From Tetraselmis striata (taxonomy: Eukaryota; Chlorophyta; Chlorodendrophyceae; Chlorodendrales; Chlorodendraceae): a stretch of DNA of 64,000 nt. Shown here piece after piece: positions 1-19,786 of this stretch; within the stretch, counting starts at the first letter, position 1, and each line of letters starts with the position of its first letter. The position numbers and the translations under genes were made by a program. The stretch covers positions 1 to 64,000 of the forward strand of contig VCJN01001573.1 of NCBI GenBank assembly GCA_006384855.1, written 5' to 3'. Under the pieces are notes generated by a model, which saw nothing but the letters and a program-made list of their open reading frames with translations, was not told the origin of the DNA and did not search any database.

Positions 1-231
1 CTGGATGAGAATAGTAGGGCCTATTACTATCATTGCTTTTCCTTGTATGGCGACATACATACACACATATATGTGAAACTTCATTTTCTTATGAATATCT
101 ATGTGAGCTATACGAAGCTATATGCAAGTTGAATATTTATAGCATATAACTTCACAACCCTAGGGGCTTAGCTGTTCACTCAACTGGGCTGCCGCGATGC
201 CCTCCAGCCGCATACAGCTGAATGCAAGCTC

Positions 232-270
<39 letters not shown>

Positions 271-391
271 CCCCTTTCGAGCTTTAATTACTTGTAGAAC
301 GTGTCTACCCTTCATGCTGCGCGCCACTGTACAAAGTTGTGCCGTGTCCGCGCAGCCTTATGGTGTGCAAACCTGACAATGTGCGCCGCAG

Positions 392-799
392 GCTCGTCGC
401 TGCTGGAACTCATCCCATTCAACTGGGCAGTCAAGGAGCTCGACGCAGTGTACCGAAACTTGACGGCGGGCACCTGCGACATCGGATACTCCAGCTGGCG
501 CGCGGAGGACGCTCGCTTCTGCGCGTACAGATCGAAATCAGATGCGCGGTTCTCGTCGTGGGGCGCCTCCGACTGCACAACCCTCACATGCCTGGAGGTC
601 AGTTGCCTCTGCTTCCTAGAAACATGTTGGGCATGCGTGAGCGGGAGCTTGCATACCCGGTAGCATACACGCTCACAGTATTGTTTTCTCACATAGGTTT
701 TTGCTGTGGTGTTTCCTGATGCAGGTTCATTCCCGAGCACGCATTGTGGTGGACATCCATGCCATGCGCCGAATGGTGGTCGACTTAGCGTCGGTTTGA
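392..799 (+). CDS. Probable GT61-type glycosyltransferase, C-terminal part (partial)
   Basis: Two exons join in phase: 392-597 (acceptor CCGCAG, donor GAG|GTCAGT) and 725-799 (acceptor GATGCAG, stop TGA 797-799). The readable protein starts GSSLLELIPFNW, contains CDIGYSSW and SSWGASDC, and ends VVDLASV. In GT61/DUF563 family enzymes (Golgi glycosyltransferases such as EOGT and plant xylan arabinosyltransferases) a conserved HGAGL block is followed by a P-G-S-x-hydrophobic-E-h-hP segment like this one, then aromatic- and cysteine-rich sequence; that resemblance is the only basis for the name. The exon carrying HGAGL is not visible: bases 1-391 appear to be intron, including a run of about 30 C at 236-267, and the rest of the gene lies off the left edge. 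It could be another secretory-pathway protein. Confidence 0.42.
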
Positions 800-1449
800 G
801 GAACGGCGACACTTTGGCGTGTTCTAGGTAGGCACTGATCATGCCCAGTCAAGGCGGGTATACTTCACAAGCTTTAGTAAGAATTTCCTTCCCCAGCAAA
901 CCGATTAACCGACCGATATTAGCGACTGTGTAGTAGGTCGCTAATGTGCTCATCTCGCCCGTAATATGTCTGTACTATCGAGATACACGTACCACTGTAC
1001 ATCCAGGTACAACTAGGCAAGTACTAGTTCATCTGGTTTTAATGTTATTTTAAGTATAGTCGCTAATTTATACGTGCCGAGCTACCGGTAGCTGCAAAAG
1101 CGAATCAGGAAAAGTCCTGGTATAAATGGTACGGGATAACCCACTGAATATTGGCGTCATCATTGATCGCGCCAGCAGGTACAGGTACCTGGTAGTCGCT
1201 CAATATTGCATCATCGACGTCATGCAATATTTTTAATTTGAAATTGCGACTGGCGATGGCCAGTGGGTCCATATCGACGTGGCCGCCCGTCGAGCGTCCA
1301 GCATGCTCTGCTGATACGAGTGGTGTACCGAATTCCGGTGGTAGCGGGGGCTAGAGAGCAGACGGATGACAAGTTGCAGCTGCTGCTCCCAGGGAGGGCC
1401 ACTCATATCTGGGCGACCTCTGCTCGACGTGAGTAGCAGAAAGATACCG

Positions 1450-2316
1450 ATGAGGATGTCTGTATCGCGCAGCGTGCCGGGCACCCGCTGTGGCACCAAT
1501 GGCCGGGCAGATCCGTCTGCCCGATCTCGTAGTATCCGCTCCGATGCAGCCTCCCGGGACTTCCGCAGCCGCGCGCTGCAAACCGCGGCGTCAAGGGCCA
1601 GGCGCTCTACCATTCCCCTGCGAACTGGCGCGGTGGCGTCTGGTGAGTGGCTAGACTACCTCAAGTTCGATGGCAGCACGCCGGACTTCGATGTGGTGGC
1701 GAAGACCATCGAGTACACCTCGACGCCTGGCTACAGGGCTTTCCAGCTGCGCGAAATTCCGAGCGAGTATTATGCGGAGGAATATGTTTTCCGCGGACCC
1801 GTCGTGGGACCCATCAACCGGAAGGACCTGGTTGAAACGAACGCGTGCTTCGGTCTAGACAAGTCGTTCCCTGATCTCGACAGGCAGACCTTTGGGTTTT
1901 GCGTTGATCCTGACAACCCGTACCGCTGCTTATTCTTCGAGCGCTGGACGGCTACCCACACGGGCGACCTCTCGATCCCTGGCGTGCCTGGCACTCTACC
2001 TGCAACAGGCCGGAAGGCGAATATCCCGGCCTTTCCCTTCTCCGTGGTCTGGAACCCGGATGGCAAGATTATATACGAGCATTTGACAACCGCCGTGGAC
2101 AGATTCGAGGGGAACACGCGGGGCAAGGTTGCCGTGTTCGGGCTGTTCGAGACAGCTGGCGTGCCGCTCGACAACTCGGTCGGCAATCAGGCACTCGCGT
2201 TTGCGCAGAAGGTCAACCGGTGGCTGGACGGGCCGGCGCAAATATACTCCAAACAGGAGAACATTCCGAAATGGTGGAAGAGCAAGGCTGTGGGCGCGGA
2301 ACCTAACGACATGTGA
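1450..2316 (+). CDS. SnoaL/NTF2-fold-like protein, probably plastid-targeted
   Basis: Single-exon reading frame of about 288 aa from the ATG at 1450 (a second ATG at 1456 is equally possible; the frame is open upstream to an ATG at 1366). The first ~65 residues are rich in Ser, Arg and Ala with almost no acidic residues, as in an algal chloroplast transit peptide. The rest (from GEWLDYLKFDG) has regularly spaced aromatic residues and the pattern YVFRGPVVGPI, FFERWTATHTG, GKANIPAFPFSVVWNPDGKI and HLTTAVDRFEG, resembling the curved-sheet SnoaL/polyketide-cyclase-like family. The fold is an inference; no substrate or reaction can be assigned. A TGTAA motif follows 117 nt after the stop. The GTGAGT at 1642 looks like a donor, but the frame continues through it with coding character and no acceptor follows. 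Confidence 0.6.
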   Translation: MRMSVSRSVPGTRCGTNGRADPSARSRSIRSDAASRDFRSRALQTAASRARRSTIPLRTGAVASGEWLDYLKFDGSTPDFDVVAKTIEYTSTPGYRAFQLREIPSEYYAEEYVFRGPVVGPINRKDLVETNACFGLDKSFPDLDRQTFGFCVDPDNPYRCLFFERWTATHTGDLSIPGVPGTLPATGRKANIPAFPFSVVWNPDGKIIYEHLTTAVDRFEGNTRGKVAVFGLFETAGVPLDNSVGNQALAFAQKVNRWLDGPAQIYSKQENIPKWWKSKAVGAEPNDM

Positions 2317-2432
2317 CCTCGCTGAGAGCGTTGTATCCCTCCGGCGCTGAAGTGGCTTTCCGGCTAGCGGGAGGCGGAGGAGTTAGGTAGTCTCAGATCA
2401 AGGCGTCGCGTCCGGGATGCGCAAGGCCGGGC

Positions 2433-2437
2433 TGTAA
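2433..2437 (+). promoter_or_regulatory. TGTAA polyadenylation signal
   Basis: TGTAA lies 117 nt after the stop of the SnoaL-like gene, a position typical for the chlorophyte poly(A) signal. Confidence 0.5.
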
Positions 2438-5024
2438 TTTTCAGCTGGCCACTTGTTGTACTATCTGGTGGGTCTTTCCGGATGCTGCGCACGGACCGAT
2501 ACACACGTGAACCGGATGCCGCAGGTATGGGCTGCTTCTCGTGCGCGTTGCTGCCGCACTGAGCTGAGTGTGTTTCCTGGGCTCTGCCATATCACTCAAA
2601 AAACCAAGAGGCGTACCATACGGTAGGAAGTACCCCTCGTCAGTTGCGACTTTTTTCTTTCCACCGAGGAGGTGACCTCTGCTGTGCTAGCTAGCCGCTC
2701 CTGCTCCGCAAAGGTGCATCCGGGAGGATATAGGAGATTGAGGCAAAACGTATGTTTGGAGTCGCGGCTGCGAGGGCCCTGTGTGGCCCGAAGGGCTTCT
2801 GCATCCCAGGGCCTGTGACAGTTTTCCGTGCATCATACGAGCGGCTGAGGACTCGACGAGGAATAACGGGTATCAAGCAGGAAGGGGGATCAGGAGTACT
2901 GCATGCCGTGATGCACAGCCCTGGCGAGTGGCATGCAGAGGGATTATAGGGGCATCGAAGCTGCTGCGGTCATGCTGCTTGTAGTGCCTGCTGCTCATCC
3001 GCAGTGATGCAATACGTGGAGGTAAAGGCAAGGTGCTAACAGGGGCAATCTACCCGCGGGGCCCCACAACGGCTACCTTTTGCAATTCTAGGCCTGCCAA
3101 CAGGTCCGCAAAATCCCAATACGCATGGCGGAATCCTTCAAGAGCAGCAGGGGGGGGAGGGGGATGATGAGGGGTTCATTGTGGAATTGAAATAGCCAAG
3201 GATCACCAGCGTTGTGGGCCAGCGGGCGCTTTATTCATTGGCGGAATGTGACGCAAAGATACAATTTGCCACGCAGGCACCTGCTGCTGCCATAGCTCGA
3301 TGATACAGGCCTGTGTCTGGCCTGCGGGCGGCGACGCGTCAATTGGATTGAACCCATCGGTCGCCATCATTTACTCATCAGTCAAATTGGGCTCTCATGC
3401 GGCCTATTCGAGCATTCCGTACAGATCCGTTTTAGTTTCGTTCAAATTTGGCGGAAGGCATGGCGGGTTCTCATCTGCAGTGTTCCTTCTAACTCGCCGG
3501 AACCCGCATATTTCGTCACATGGTATAGTACATATATAGATGGGGTGCCTAGCCCTGGGATGCCCATTCGGTGATGATGCGTAAGCATATTCTTCCATGT
3601 GTAATAACCAAACATGCATATCATATCCCAAAGTCAAAATGCATGTACCTCAAACTTTCTGCCGCTGATCGGCGGTATGAAAGATGCGCTTCCATTCACC
3701 TCTACTAAAAGCAATACAGACCACCGAATCCCTGGAAATTCGTGTCAGCAAAATATCGCCATGTCGCGCCATTATCGCGTCGACTTCGTTTTCGGTACTC
3801 TGCTTCATATTTGAATATTAACGCTTAATGATATCGACTATTTATAAAGATTCGCAACCATTTCACATACTGACGGACTTCAAGGTTGATGGTATTGACT
3901 GCTGGGCCATCCCTAGCTAGAGCTTATTTGCGAGATGGCCATTCGGGATCCCATATCCGATATCGGCCGGCAGGTGCACGATTACTCGTCAAGTCGCGCA
4001 GATTCCCACGCGACACGCGCCATGCCGCTCGAGACTCGTACGCCCGTCCAGGTGGCTTTTGACGGCCTCCCTGCTGCTGCCAGATCTCTATGGCGCAGGG
4101 CGCATCCGGAGGGGGCTACTGGGGCAGTTGTGCTGACTGGGGTCGTGAATAGGCGCAATGGCGCTTGGACAGTTGGACAGCGGTAGATTTTCCACGTCCG
4201 CCACCACAGCGCATGGAGTGCCGCTGGGGCTATATGACGGTCTTGTGATGTGATCCATACCTCAAAAATCATCGCCCACTACACCACCGCTTAGCCTTCG
4301 TGACCTGCTCAGACCGTGTCGAGTGCGAGGTTCGGCCGTCGAAAAAGTATCGGCGGGGAACTGTACCGTTGACGACTGCTCATGGGCCGACCGCCAGATG
4401 CGCACCACGGACCCCGTACCGCCACAACTACCTCCCCCAGGGTCCAAACGACTCGTAAAATTGAGCTGACGCCCAAAGCTCGCGTGCTGTACAACATGCA
4501 ACCCAAAATAGGTGCTGATCTCGGCAGGCAGGCCGCGGCTGGCCCATCGTGCGCACGTGCGGGTACCCTGGCAGGGTGCCGAGAGAGGTCTGGCAACCAA
4601 ATCAGGTCGACCGGTGTGTTGTCGACATGTGCTTCGAGTCTCGATGAAAACTCGGACGTTTGGGCGCGGTTCGACGGGGTCGATGAGTTGAATCTAAACA
4701 ACAAGTGCTACAACAATATACATACATGTACAGTTGCTACCCAATGCACGATAGCTAGATTTATTAGCGCTAGATCCCTCCGACGATCGAACGGTGCTGA
4801 GATGACGCGCCATATGTCCGGCCGCAGCCAGCTCATCCGGCCGCGCCATCCCTGCCTCGCTTACTCGTCATTTTCAAGTATTGCTTCGAGTGCTGCCGCC
4901 GTGCTGCGATCCAGTTCTGTCGCGATCAAGGCGCAGCCACTCGCCGCCCAGCCATTCACGCTCTCCCCCCGTCAGTTTGCCCCGCGCTTGTTGTAGCGGC
5001 ACGCTGCCACCTGTCGCGAGCGCC
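2438..5024. other. Intergenic stretch without a supported gene
   Basis: I see no convincing gene here. Short open frames exist on both strands (for example 3935-4186 plus, 4382-4996 plus, 4309-4704 minus), but none has a recognisable domain or splice-consistent extension. The stretch carries one copy of the dispersed 110-bp repeat (3385-3476), and its last part probably holds the promoter and 5' UTR of the LRR gene. Confidence 0.5.
3385..3476 (+). repeat. Dispersed ~110-bp repeat, family R1
   Basis: Contains AAATTGGGCTCTCATG, then CCTATTCGAGCATTC, then GGCGGGTTCTCATC. The same block order recurs in this window near 12588-12700, 44856-44955, 52040-52125, 58848-58965 and 59688-59820. Confidence 0.55.
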
Positions 5025-13144
<8,120 letters not shown>

Positions 13145-13689
13145 TTCAAGCGGCGGCTCCTTCCCGAGGTGTCCATTTCTTCCGGATTGGCGCGCCGCAG
13201 CCGTGATTCTACTTCCATCGCGCGCCGCGACCACACTGTGTCTATCAATGAGGATGCGAAATTGAGATTGAAACTGGTTGCAATGTGCCAGTCCGCCGCT
13301 CTCGGTCCTCCGCCCAGACTGAATTGTTCTGAGGGCATGCTGCCTCGAACCGCTATGGGAAACACAAATTGCAATCACAGCTCAAGCTACCGGCGTGCCT
13401 CGTCTTCTTCCAAGCTGAGGTTGCGGAGTCTGCCCCGTGACACGAGCATGTCGACGACTCGCTTGACGGGTGATGATGGCGAATATTTGCGTGTATTTCA
13501 GTAGTGCCAATAATTCCCTTACTATCTGCATGCAGACACATAACGCATGCACAGTCATACCTTTTCTTGTCCCTGCCCTCTGTACTCTGTACATATATGT
13601 CCATACATACGTATAATATATCTATGCCATATGAAATTTGAAATTTGTTATATAACTGAATAATGTTTTCGTCTTGACAAGCTGTCTTT

Positions 13690-15054
13690 ACCCAACATCG
13701 GGGAAGGGCCCGCTCCTGGCCGACCCGCATGGGGTCCGCTTCATCAAAGCGCGTACGGCGGGGCCTCTGTAGGCCGCGTGGCTATGTTCCGGTACATGTA
13801 CTGCGCGCCCCCGCCTGGAGCTGCCAGCGAACGTCCTCAAAGTCTGGAGGTGAACAATGCACCGCTTGCCGAGAAAAACCCTGAAACCCTAAATACCCTA
13901 AATCATGGCTTGTAGTCCTTTCACCGCTTGTTCACGGTGTGCCACACCACATGCGGAGATATCTGAATGCATGCGTGGTGTCCCCGGTTATATCCTCTGG
14001 CTCGATGCACATGAAACCAGGCGGGCGTCAGATGTACGAGAACACAATTTTGGCTCGAACAGCCCTCGCGAGTAGGCTGCCCCCGACCGAGCCGTACATA
14101 CCCCGTTTTCCCACCCGTAGGTGGGTCTCGGAGAAGCGGACGCAAGGCCGAGGTCGTACATGAATTATGTTCAGCAGGCCCCCATACATGGCTGCTGCCA
14201 GGCGGCGCCAGCAGGCGCGACCGGGACTACGAGTATTATTTGAAAAGCCCCCGTAGGGCTCCCCGGTCGTCGCAGGATCCAAGGACCCGCCACAACAGGC
14301 CAACCCGCTTAGCCCCTTGCCACACCCAGCCGGGCACGGGTCTTAGGGGTTACCAGCGCCCACCACGTGGAGGTGGCGGGCGTGCCGCCGGGCCTGCTGC
14401 ACCCAGGATCCTCCGCTCCTAGTAGGCCCTCTGCGTGGCGGCGGGCGCCAGTGCTGTATAACACGGCATGTGCCGTCCGCGTCAGGCCTCGTCAACACTA
14501 TACCCCTGGCCTTCAAAGGACTGCATGCTGTAGGCACAGCCGACCCTACGCGGGTTCGTTTTGTCGCGCCGTAAGACAGCTGGCAAGGATCGCCCAGGAG
14601 CAAAGATGTAAGACAGTTCAATATACCATGCCAGCGCCACAACAGATAACAGAGGCCATCACCCGCCGCCCGCAACGTGAAGATTGCAGCTGGTGGAGCA
14701 GCCCTGCTACTGCGGGGACATGCGCGACTGTGGTGCTGCCAGACTCCTAGGGAGGAGCAAAACGGATCGTTCAGACCTTGGGTGAGTCTATATGAGCGGT
14801 TCGCTAGCATGATGCTGCGTATCAGCAGTTGTGGTCTGAAAGACACGTGCCGTGCCGACCTGGGGGGCAGCGGTGGTCAGACAAGGGGACGAGGCCTTGG
14901 GTGGACGGCGTGGACAGTCAAGACGGGTTTGGGCGCCGTCCATAGGGCTATTTTGAAGGTTCGCGGCCTACCACCGAGCGGCGCGCGTGTGGCGATCTCG
15001 GCACCGGACAACGCGACGCGGTTCGAGTTCGACATTACCAAAGCGAAAAAGTAA
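13690..15054 (+). pseudogene. Possible unidentified gene or gene remnant
   Basis: Between the LRR gene and the inositol synthase gene several short plus-strand segments look coding but could not be joined into one phased model: around 13700-13860 (ends before GAG|GTGAAC), 14347-14400 (HHVEVAGVPPGLLHP) and a continuous frame of about 125 codons ending at TAA 15052-15054 (NVKIAAGGAALLLRG, later PPSGARVAISAPDNATRFEF, ending AKK). I do not recognise a family. It may be a diverged small gene, a pseudogene, or chance open frames in GC-rich DNA. It runs toward the 3' end of the minus-strand synthase gene. Confidence 0.22.
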
Positions 15055-15368
15055 CTATGAGCTGTTTTCTCACCGGTCTACCGTAAACGGCCCACCCATC
15101 AGTACTCCTCAGCATTTGTTTAACCCCCCCCCCCCCCCCCTTCACCCCCGCGCGCTTTTTTCTAGACCTAGGCCGACGCGCCCCTCTTGAGCCCTGTGTG
15201 CACAATCTCCAGCATAACTGCATCTCCCACAGATGATTTTGCCAGGTGATATCACGGCAAAGTAAAGAGCATATGTATGCAATTGAACATCTATGGTAAG
15301 GTACTCATCTATAGCTATGTCATCCGTGTGTATCGCGCTAAGTGGCAAAGCACCAGAGGCGCGGGCGT

Positions 15369-17116
15369 CTACTTGAACTCCAGCATCATGTTGTTCTCCG
15401 GCTGCAGCCCCACGCACGCGCGGAACACGTTCTCGATCATCGCGCGCTGCTTGGCCAGCGCATTGACCACCGGCGTGCCCTCCGGCACCAGCGGTGCCTT
15501 GGTCAGGTAGGACAGCAGCACCGCCACGGGGTGCAGCCCGTGGAACTCCGGCTCGTCGGCGCGCTTGATGCTGATGCGCGTGATGAGCTCCGCGAGCAGC
15601 ACGAGGTCCAGGATGATGGGCGCCGCCAGCAGGCTGTCCTCGCAGGTGTTGTGCATCACGATGGTGTTGGTGCCGCCCATGAAGATCTCGCTGGTGTACT
15701 CGTCCATGGCGCGCTTGGAGTCGCCCACGTAGGGGATGTACTTGATGACGACGCAGTGGTCGGGGTGCTCGCCGTCCCCGTACAGCAGGCTGTTGGAGGC
15801 CACCATGTCATCCACGACGTTGCTCTTGGAGATCTCCTTGCTGCGGAAGGTCTGCGGCGCGCTGAGGTTCATGCCGTCGTTGTTGCCCAGGTGGTTGTAG
15901 CTCACGATGGACACCGGCTTGATGCCCGCGCCCACCAGGAAGTCCACCAGCACGCTCTTCATCTTGGTCTGCCCGCTCTTGAAGTCGTCGCCGCCGATGA
16001 GCACGCCCGCCTCCACCGCCGCCTCGATCACGCCCGGCACAAACGTGTTCTGCGGGCTGCCGTTGATGAAGGGCACGCCCTCGTTGATGCAGGCCAGCGC
16101 GTACAGCGAGGAGGGCGAGATCTCCGCCTCGTTGCGCTCCAGCGCCGCCAGCAGGTTGGCCTTGGTGTCGTTCAGGCCGGCGGCCACGTCGGCGTACCGC
16201 TCCGTGTTGGCGGTCCACAGCACCACCACGCTGTCCAGCGCGTGCGCCGCCTTGAAGGCGCGGATGTCTGCCTGAATGGCCGCCATCTGCTCCGCCTTGG
16301 TGCCCTTCACCACGTTGTTGGCGCGCTCCGCCTGGTTGGCGGCGATGAAGGCGGGGTCGTACACGCCCGGCAGCGGCACGACGTCCTTCATGTGCGGCAT
16401 CAGCTGCTTCTGCAGCTCCCAGTCCAGCACCGCCGCGCGCTCCATGGCCTCCGCCATGTTGAGGCCGCTGATGTCCCAGCCGCCCAGCACCACGTCGTTG
16501 GGCTCCACCATGGGCAGCAGCCCCTTGAAGGGGACGTGCACCTCCTCGCCCTTGTAGTTGCCCACGCGGCAGGTGGCGGCCTGCGTGAGGGAGCCCCAGT
16601 AGTTGGGCTTGCGCACGCCGTCCTTGGTCATCCAGGTGATGCCCAGCTTGTTGGCCAGGATGCCCGCCATCAGGGTGCTGCCGTTGTTGCCGCCCAGGCC
16701 CACCAGCATCACGCTGCGCACGCACGCAACAGGGGCAGTCAGCGGCGCCGGACCCTCTCGGGGCTGAAGTTGCACCGGGATGTCTGCTCTCCGTCAGCCG
16801 AATCGGCCGACCCGCCCTTCCTGGGCCGCCTTTCCGAACCGCGTACGACGCCAAATTAAAATAGTGGCAAGCCGCCATTGCGCCGGTTGGGAAGGGGGGG
16901 GGGGGGCAGAGTCGACGCGGCGGAGGCGAGAGCTCACCCTAGCTTGGGGACCTTGCGGTCCACTTTGAACTCCACCTCGCTCTGCGTTGGCTTGCACACG
17001 AACGCGCCCACCTCATCGCGGGAGAGCTCGGTGCTGGAGTAGCTGTAGCGCGAGTGGATGGCGTCGTCGCTGTAAGTCACGGAAGGGGACTCCACGCGGA
17101 AGCTGTCGACCAACAT
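15369..17116 (-). CDS. INO1: Myo-inositol-1-phosphate synthase, copy A
   Basis: Two exons on the minus strand, 17116-16938 and 16713-15369, joined in phase 2 through a 224-bp intron (GTGAGC ... GCGCAG); 507 aa, the usual length for the plant/algal enzyme. It converts glucose 6-phosphate to 1L-myo-inositol 1-phosphate using NAD, the first step of inositol, phytate and phosphoinositide synthesis in the cytosol. Visible hallmarks: start [13 protein letters not shown], the NAD-binding [10 protein letters not shown] loop at about residues 65-75, LTANTERY-like [20 protein letters not shown], the catalytic-region [46 protein letters not shown], and the C-terminal LAPENNM-like [12 protein letters not shown]. 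Copy B differs only at V/A and D/N in exon 1 and at a few silent sites. The 5' leader is CA/CT-rich and unlike that of copy B. Confidence 0.95.
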
Positions 17117-17737
17117 GGCTGCGCGGCGCTGGGGGATCGGAGGCGAGCTGTGCTGCTGGGGCTCAGCGACTGCTGCAAGTCGATAGCTACACAGGCGAGG
17201 CGTAGTCGTCAGTGTGAGTGAGTGTGAGTAGGTGTGTGGGTGTGTGTGTGGATGAGTGCAGATGAGATAAGCGGTTGAGACAGGCGTGATCGAATGGTGT
17301 GCGATCGCCGTCATCTATTTATTGATCGCGCGCGGCTCCGCCAGGTCTACCCGTACGATTTGCGCGGGATGGTAGGGTACTAGTCGCTACTAACGGTACC
17401 GCGCTACGAGCTTGCGGAGGTACCGGTACGACTCGTAGGTACCTGTAGTTGTATACAGCGGGCATGTATGACCTTGCTGGCCGTCACTGTATAACGAGCG
17501 GCTCGTAGCACGCGATGGGTGAACCGGCGGCAATCTCGTCATGAACATGTCGGAGGAATTTAGGCTTAAAGCGGGCGACGCGCCAGCCTGGGGGCTCTGG
17601 CGCCGTTCGTGTGCCTCGATTGATCACGTGCGGCACAGTCGGGTAGCCGTGTGATACCGTGTCGCTGAAGTGGCGACGATTAAACCATCAAACCATCTGC
17701 TACCGGTAGGCGCTTTTGACCATAAGGCGGATTTTGG
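17117..17737. other. 5' flank of synthase copy A
   Basis: Upstream region of the minus-strand synthase gene, with a (GTGAGT)-like repeat at 17212-17255 that falls in its 5' leader. No gene seen. It ends at the left boundary of the YR retroelement. Confidence 0.5.
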
Positions 17738-17765
17738 TCATTTCAAAGTTGAGTCGGGTTTTGCC
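17738..17765 (-). repeat. Split direct repeat B2 of the YR element
   Basis: 28 nt TCATTTCAAAGTTGAGTC-G-GGTTTTGCC, matching B1 at 18042-18069 with one difference. Confidence 0.65.
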
Positions 17766-17861
17766 GAAAAGGTCGCGCAGGCCATTTTACACGGTCAAGA
17801 GCCGAAATTGGCAGGATGGTTTCGCGAAAGCGTGGAGGGAAAACGGAGTCAGGGGGGCGCT

Positions 17862-18040
17862 GCGTGGAACGCAGCGAAAACTGGAAGATGGCAGGCTCAG
17901 CTGTTCTGGCTGCTTTTATGTCTACTCGTGCTGCATTTAAAAAAGGTGCAACAACAGATGCCTGGTTCCCGTACCACTGAGCAGCACTTGTAGCTAAAAA
18001 GCGGTTAGGTCAAGGAGGGAAACCCCATAAACTAGTTTAG
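17862..18040 (-). repeat. Split direct repeat A2 of the YR element
   Basis: About 180 bp from GCTGCGTGGAACGCAGCG to CCCCATAAACTAGTTT, nearly identical to and in the same orientation as A1 at 27059-27243. A short extra segment (CTAG) and a few substitutions distinguish the copies. Confidence 0.75.
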
Positions 18041-18041
18041 A

Positions 18042-18069
18042 TCATTTCAAAGTTGAGTCTGGTTTTGCC
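18042..18069 (-). repeat. Split direct repeat B1 of the YR element
   Basis: 28 nt copy of B2, placed directly beside A2 as expected for the internal 3' end of a PAT/Ngaro-type element. Confidence 0.65.
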
Positions 18070-18123
18070 AGTCTTGAGCGAACGGAGAGAGCGGTGGATT
18101 GACGGAGAAGAGGTAGCGCCAAG

Positions 18124-19385
18124 TCATGAAGGAGGCACTGGGAAGGCCACCGCTGCGGAGTCCTGTTGGACTTGGAAGTGGCGTAGGGGGGCGATGTGTC
18201 CAAAGAAGAACCATGCGCCAGGTGAAGGAAGAACGTTGGGGTCGATATAGTCCAGAACGACGTCAGAGTTAGTGGCCCAACCGCCTTGGTAGCGAATGTG
18301 GGACAATGGCACTCCGATGGCGTTTGCTGCAGAGGCTGCGCCTTTGCGAAGACTGTGTGAGGTCCAAGAAGTGCCAGCAGGGGGGGCAGCGTTGACTAGA
18401 TGGACGGTTGTAGACAGCCAGTCTGACATTGTAGCTGCAGTCCTAGGTTTTGACTGCTCATCCGAACTGACAGCCCAGAAGTTTGACACAGCCAAGCCAA
18501 CAGTAACCAGGGGGACTGATTGGACGTGGTCGAGGAAGTGGTGCAGGAGACGTGCCACTCGGGGGTGCTCTGACACTGGAAGGAGAAGTACGCGTAGGTC
18601 GTCGGGTCCCCGTCGACCAGCGCGACCCTTTTCGCGGTACACTTGCAGGGTGATGTTGTAGTCGTCGACATGCACATCTCGCACTCGACAGGAGACGCCA
18701 GTAGGCCCCTGGCAAAGAATATGAAGTTGACAACCGAGGCCTAGAGGGCTCGGAAGTCGTGGTGGTACTCTGGGTAGAGAGCAGACACAATCAGCTCGGC
18801 CTTTGTGACGAAGCGATAAGCTACATCCGCAGGCAGAGGGACACGCAAAGGGGCAGCGTCGAGTCGGCGCTGACGCAGCATCAGCCCACGATTTGCTGAA
18901 GTTAGGTGTAGGCTGTCCTTGGCGATTGGGTCGAGGTTGTGCAGCTCGAAGAACGTGTTGATTGCAGACAAATAAGGCTGCAGCGACTTAGCTGCGATGT
19001 GCCCCCGCTCGCCGATCCAGGCAACATACCGAACGACAGTGGCAGTAGTCGCCTCCAGCGGGCTGATGTTCTCGGAGTGGTGGCAGAACTCCGCGAATTG
19101 AGACAGCTTGCCGGCGTAGCTCTTGAGTGTCTGAGCGCTGAGGGAGCTGGAGAGTAGGTCGAGCGTCCGCTGGCCCAGCTCGTCTGAGCCGAACGCGTCC
19201 TGCAGCCGGGATCGCAATGAAGCAACCCAGGGAGCGACAGCTTCGGGCTCGTCAATCACGTAAGTGCGTCGTTCTAATGACAGAGTCCCGCCGGTACGAG
19301 CGACTACTGTTCGCAAAGTACTCGGTAGCAGCGGATAGGTTCCCGGCGGTTGGCCGGTAGCTGCTTGACGGGTTTGCAGTAGCAT
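18124..19385 (-). pseudogene. Tyrosine recombinase (YR) of the retroelement, frameshifted
   Basis: Two minus-strand segments in different frames. 19385-18741 encodes the SAM-like core-binding region (LKSYAGKLSQFAEFCH, YVAWIGERG, LQPYLSAINTFFELH) and stops at a TAG at 18741. 18684-18124 encodes the catalytic part with the H-x-x-R box (SHSLRKGAASAA), a Trp at the second histidine-like position (GGWATNSD) and the nucleophile region VVLDYIDP. The box I arginine should lie near 18690-18740, exactly where the frame is lost. Such enzymes insert circular cDNA in DIRS/Ngaro/PAT elements. An additional overlapping frame (19710-19252), rich in Ser/Arg/Pro, may be linker or leader. Not functional as it stands. 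Confidence 0.8.
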
Positions 19386-19786
19386 CGGTACGGGCTTGCG
19401 GGGCTAGGTTCAGGTAAGAGGGCGTCCTCGCGCGCCCTTCGCGCTCGTAGCGCATGTCACGCGTGTAACGTACACGCGCGAAACTTGGTCGTTGCGAACC
19501 AGTTGTAACACGTAGTGTAACAACCGACGGACGCAGAGATGGGGTAAAGAAAGCGGTTGGTTGAGCCGCCATGTGCAGGTGTGCGAATGGCTGAGCCGCA
19601 CTCGGCTGTAGCTGTAAGAAGCGCCGCACCGAGGAAGGTCTAAAGGAAGTCTGTAAGGTGGGGGGGGTCAGGTCCTGACACAGGGTGCTCATCTCGCCGT
19701 TGAGCTGCAAGGGTGCGTCTTGCGGCGGTCACCGGAAGGTGGCCTCGCAAAGCTCCAGCAGCTCCGACGAAATGCGCCCCACACCG

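Noticed and set aside
4382-4996. 204-aa open frame upstream of the LRR gene
   Set aside because: No domain, composition of random GC-rich DNA, with a comparable frame on the opposite strand (4309-4704).
15342-16859. Very long plus-strand open frames (505 aa, and a 356-aa minus frame) over synthase copy A, mirrored at 28224-29688
   Set aside because: They are antisense or shifted frames of a GC-rich conserved gene (runs of His/Val/Gly/Arg repeats) and arise from codon bias. The synthase frame itself is certain.
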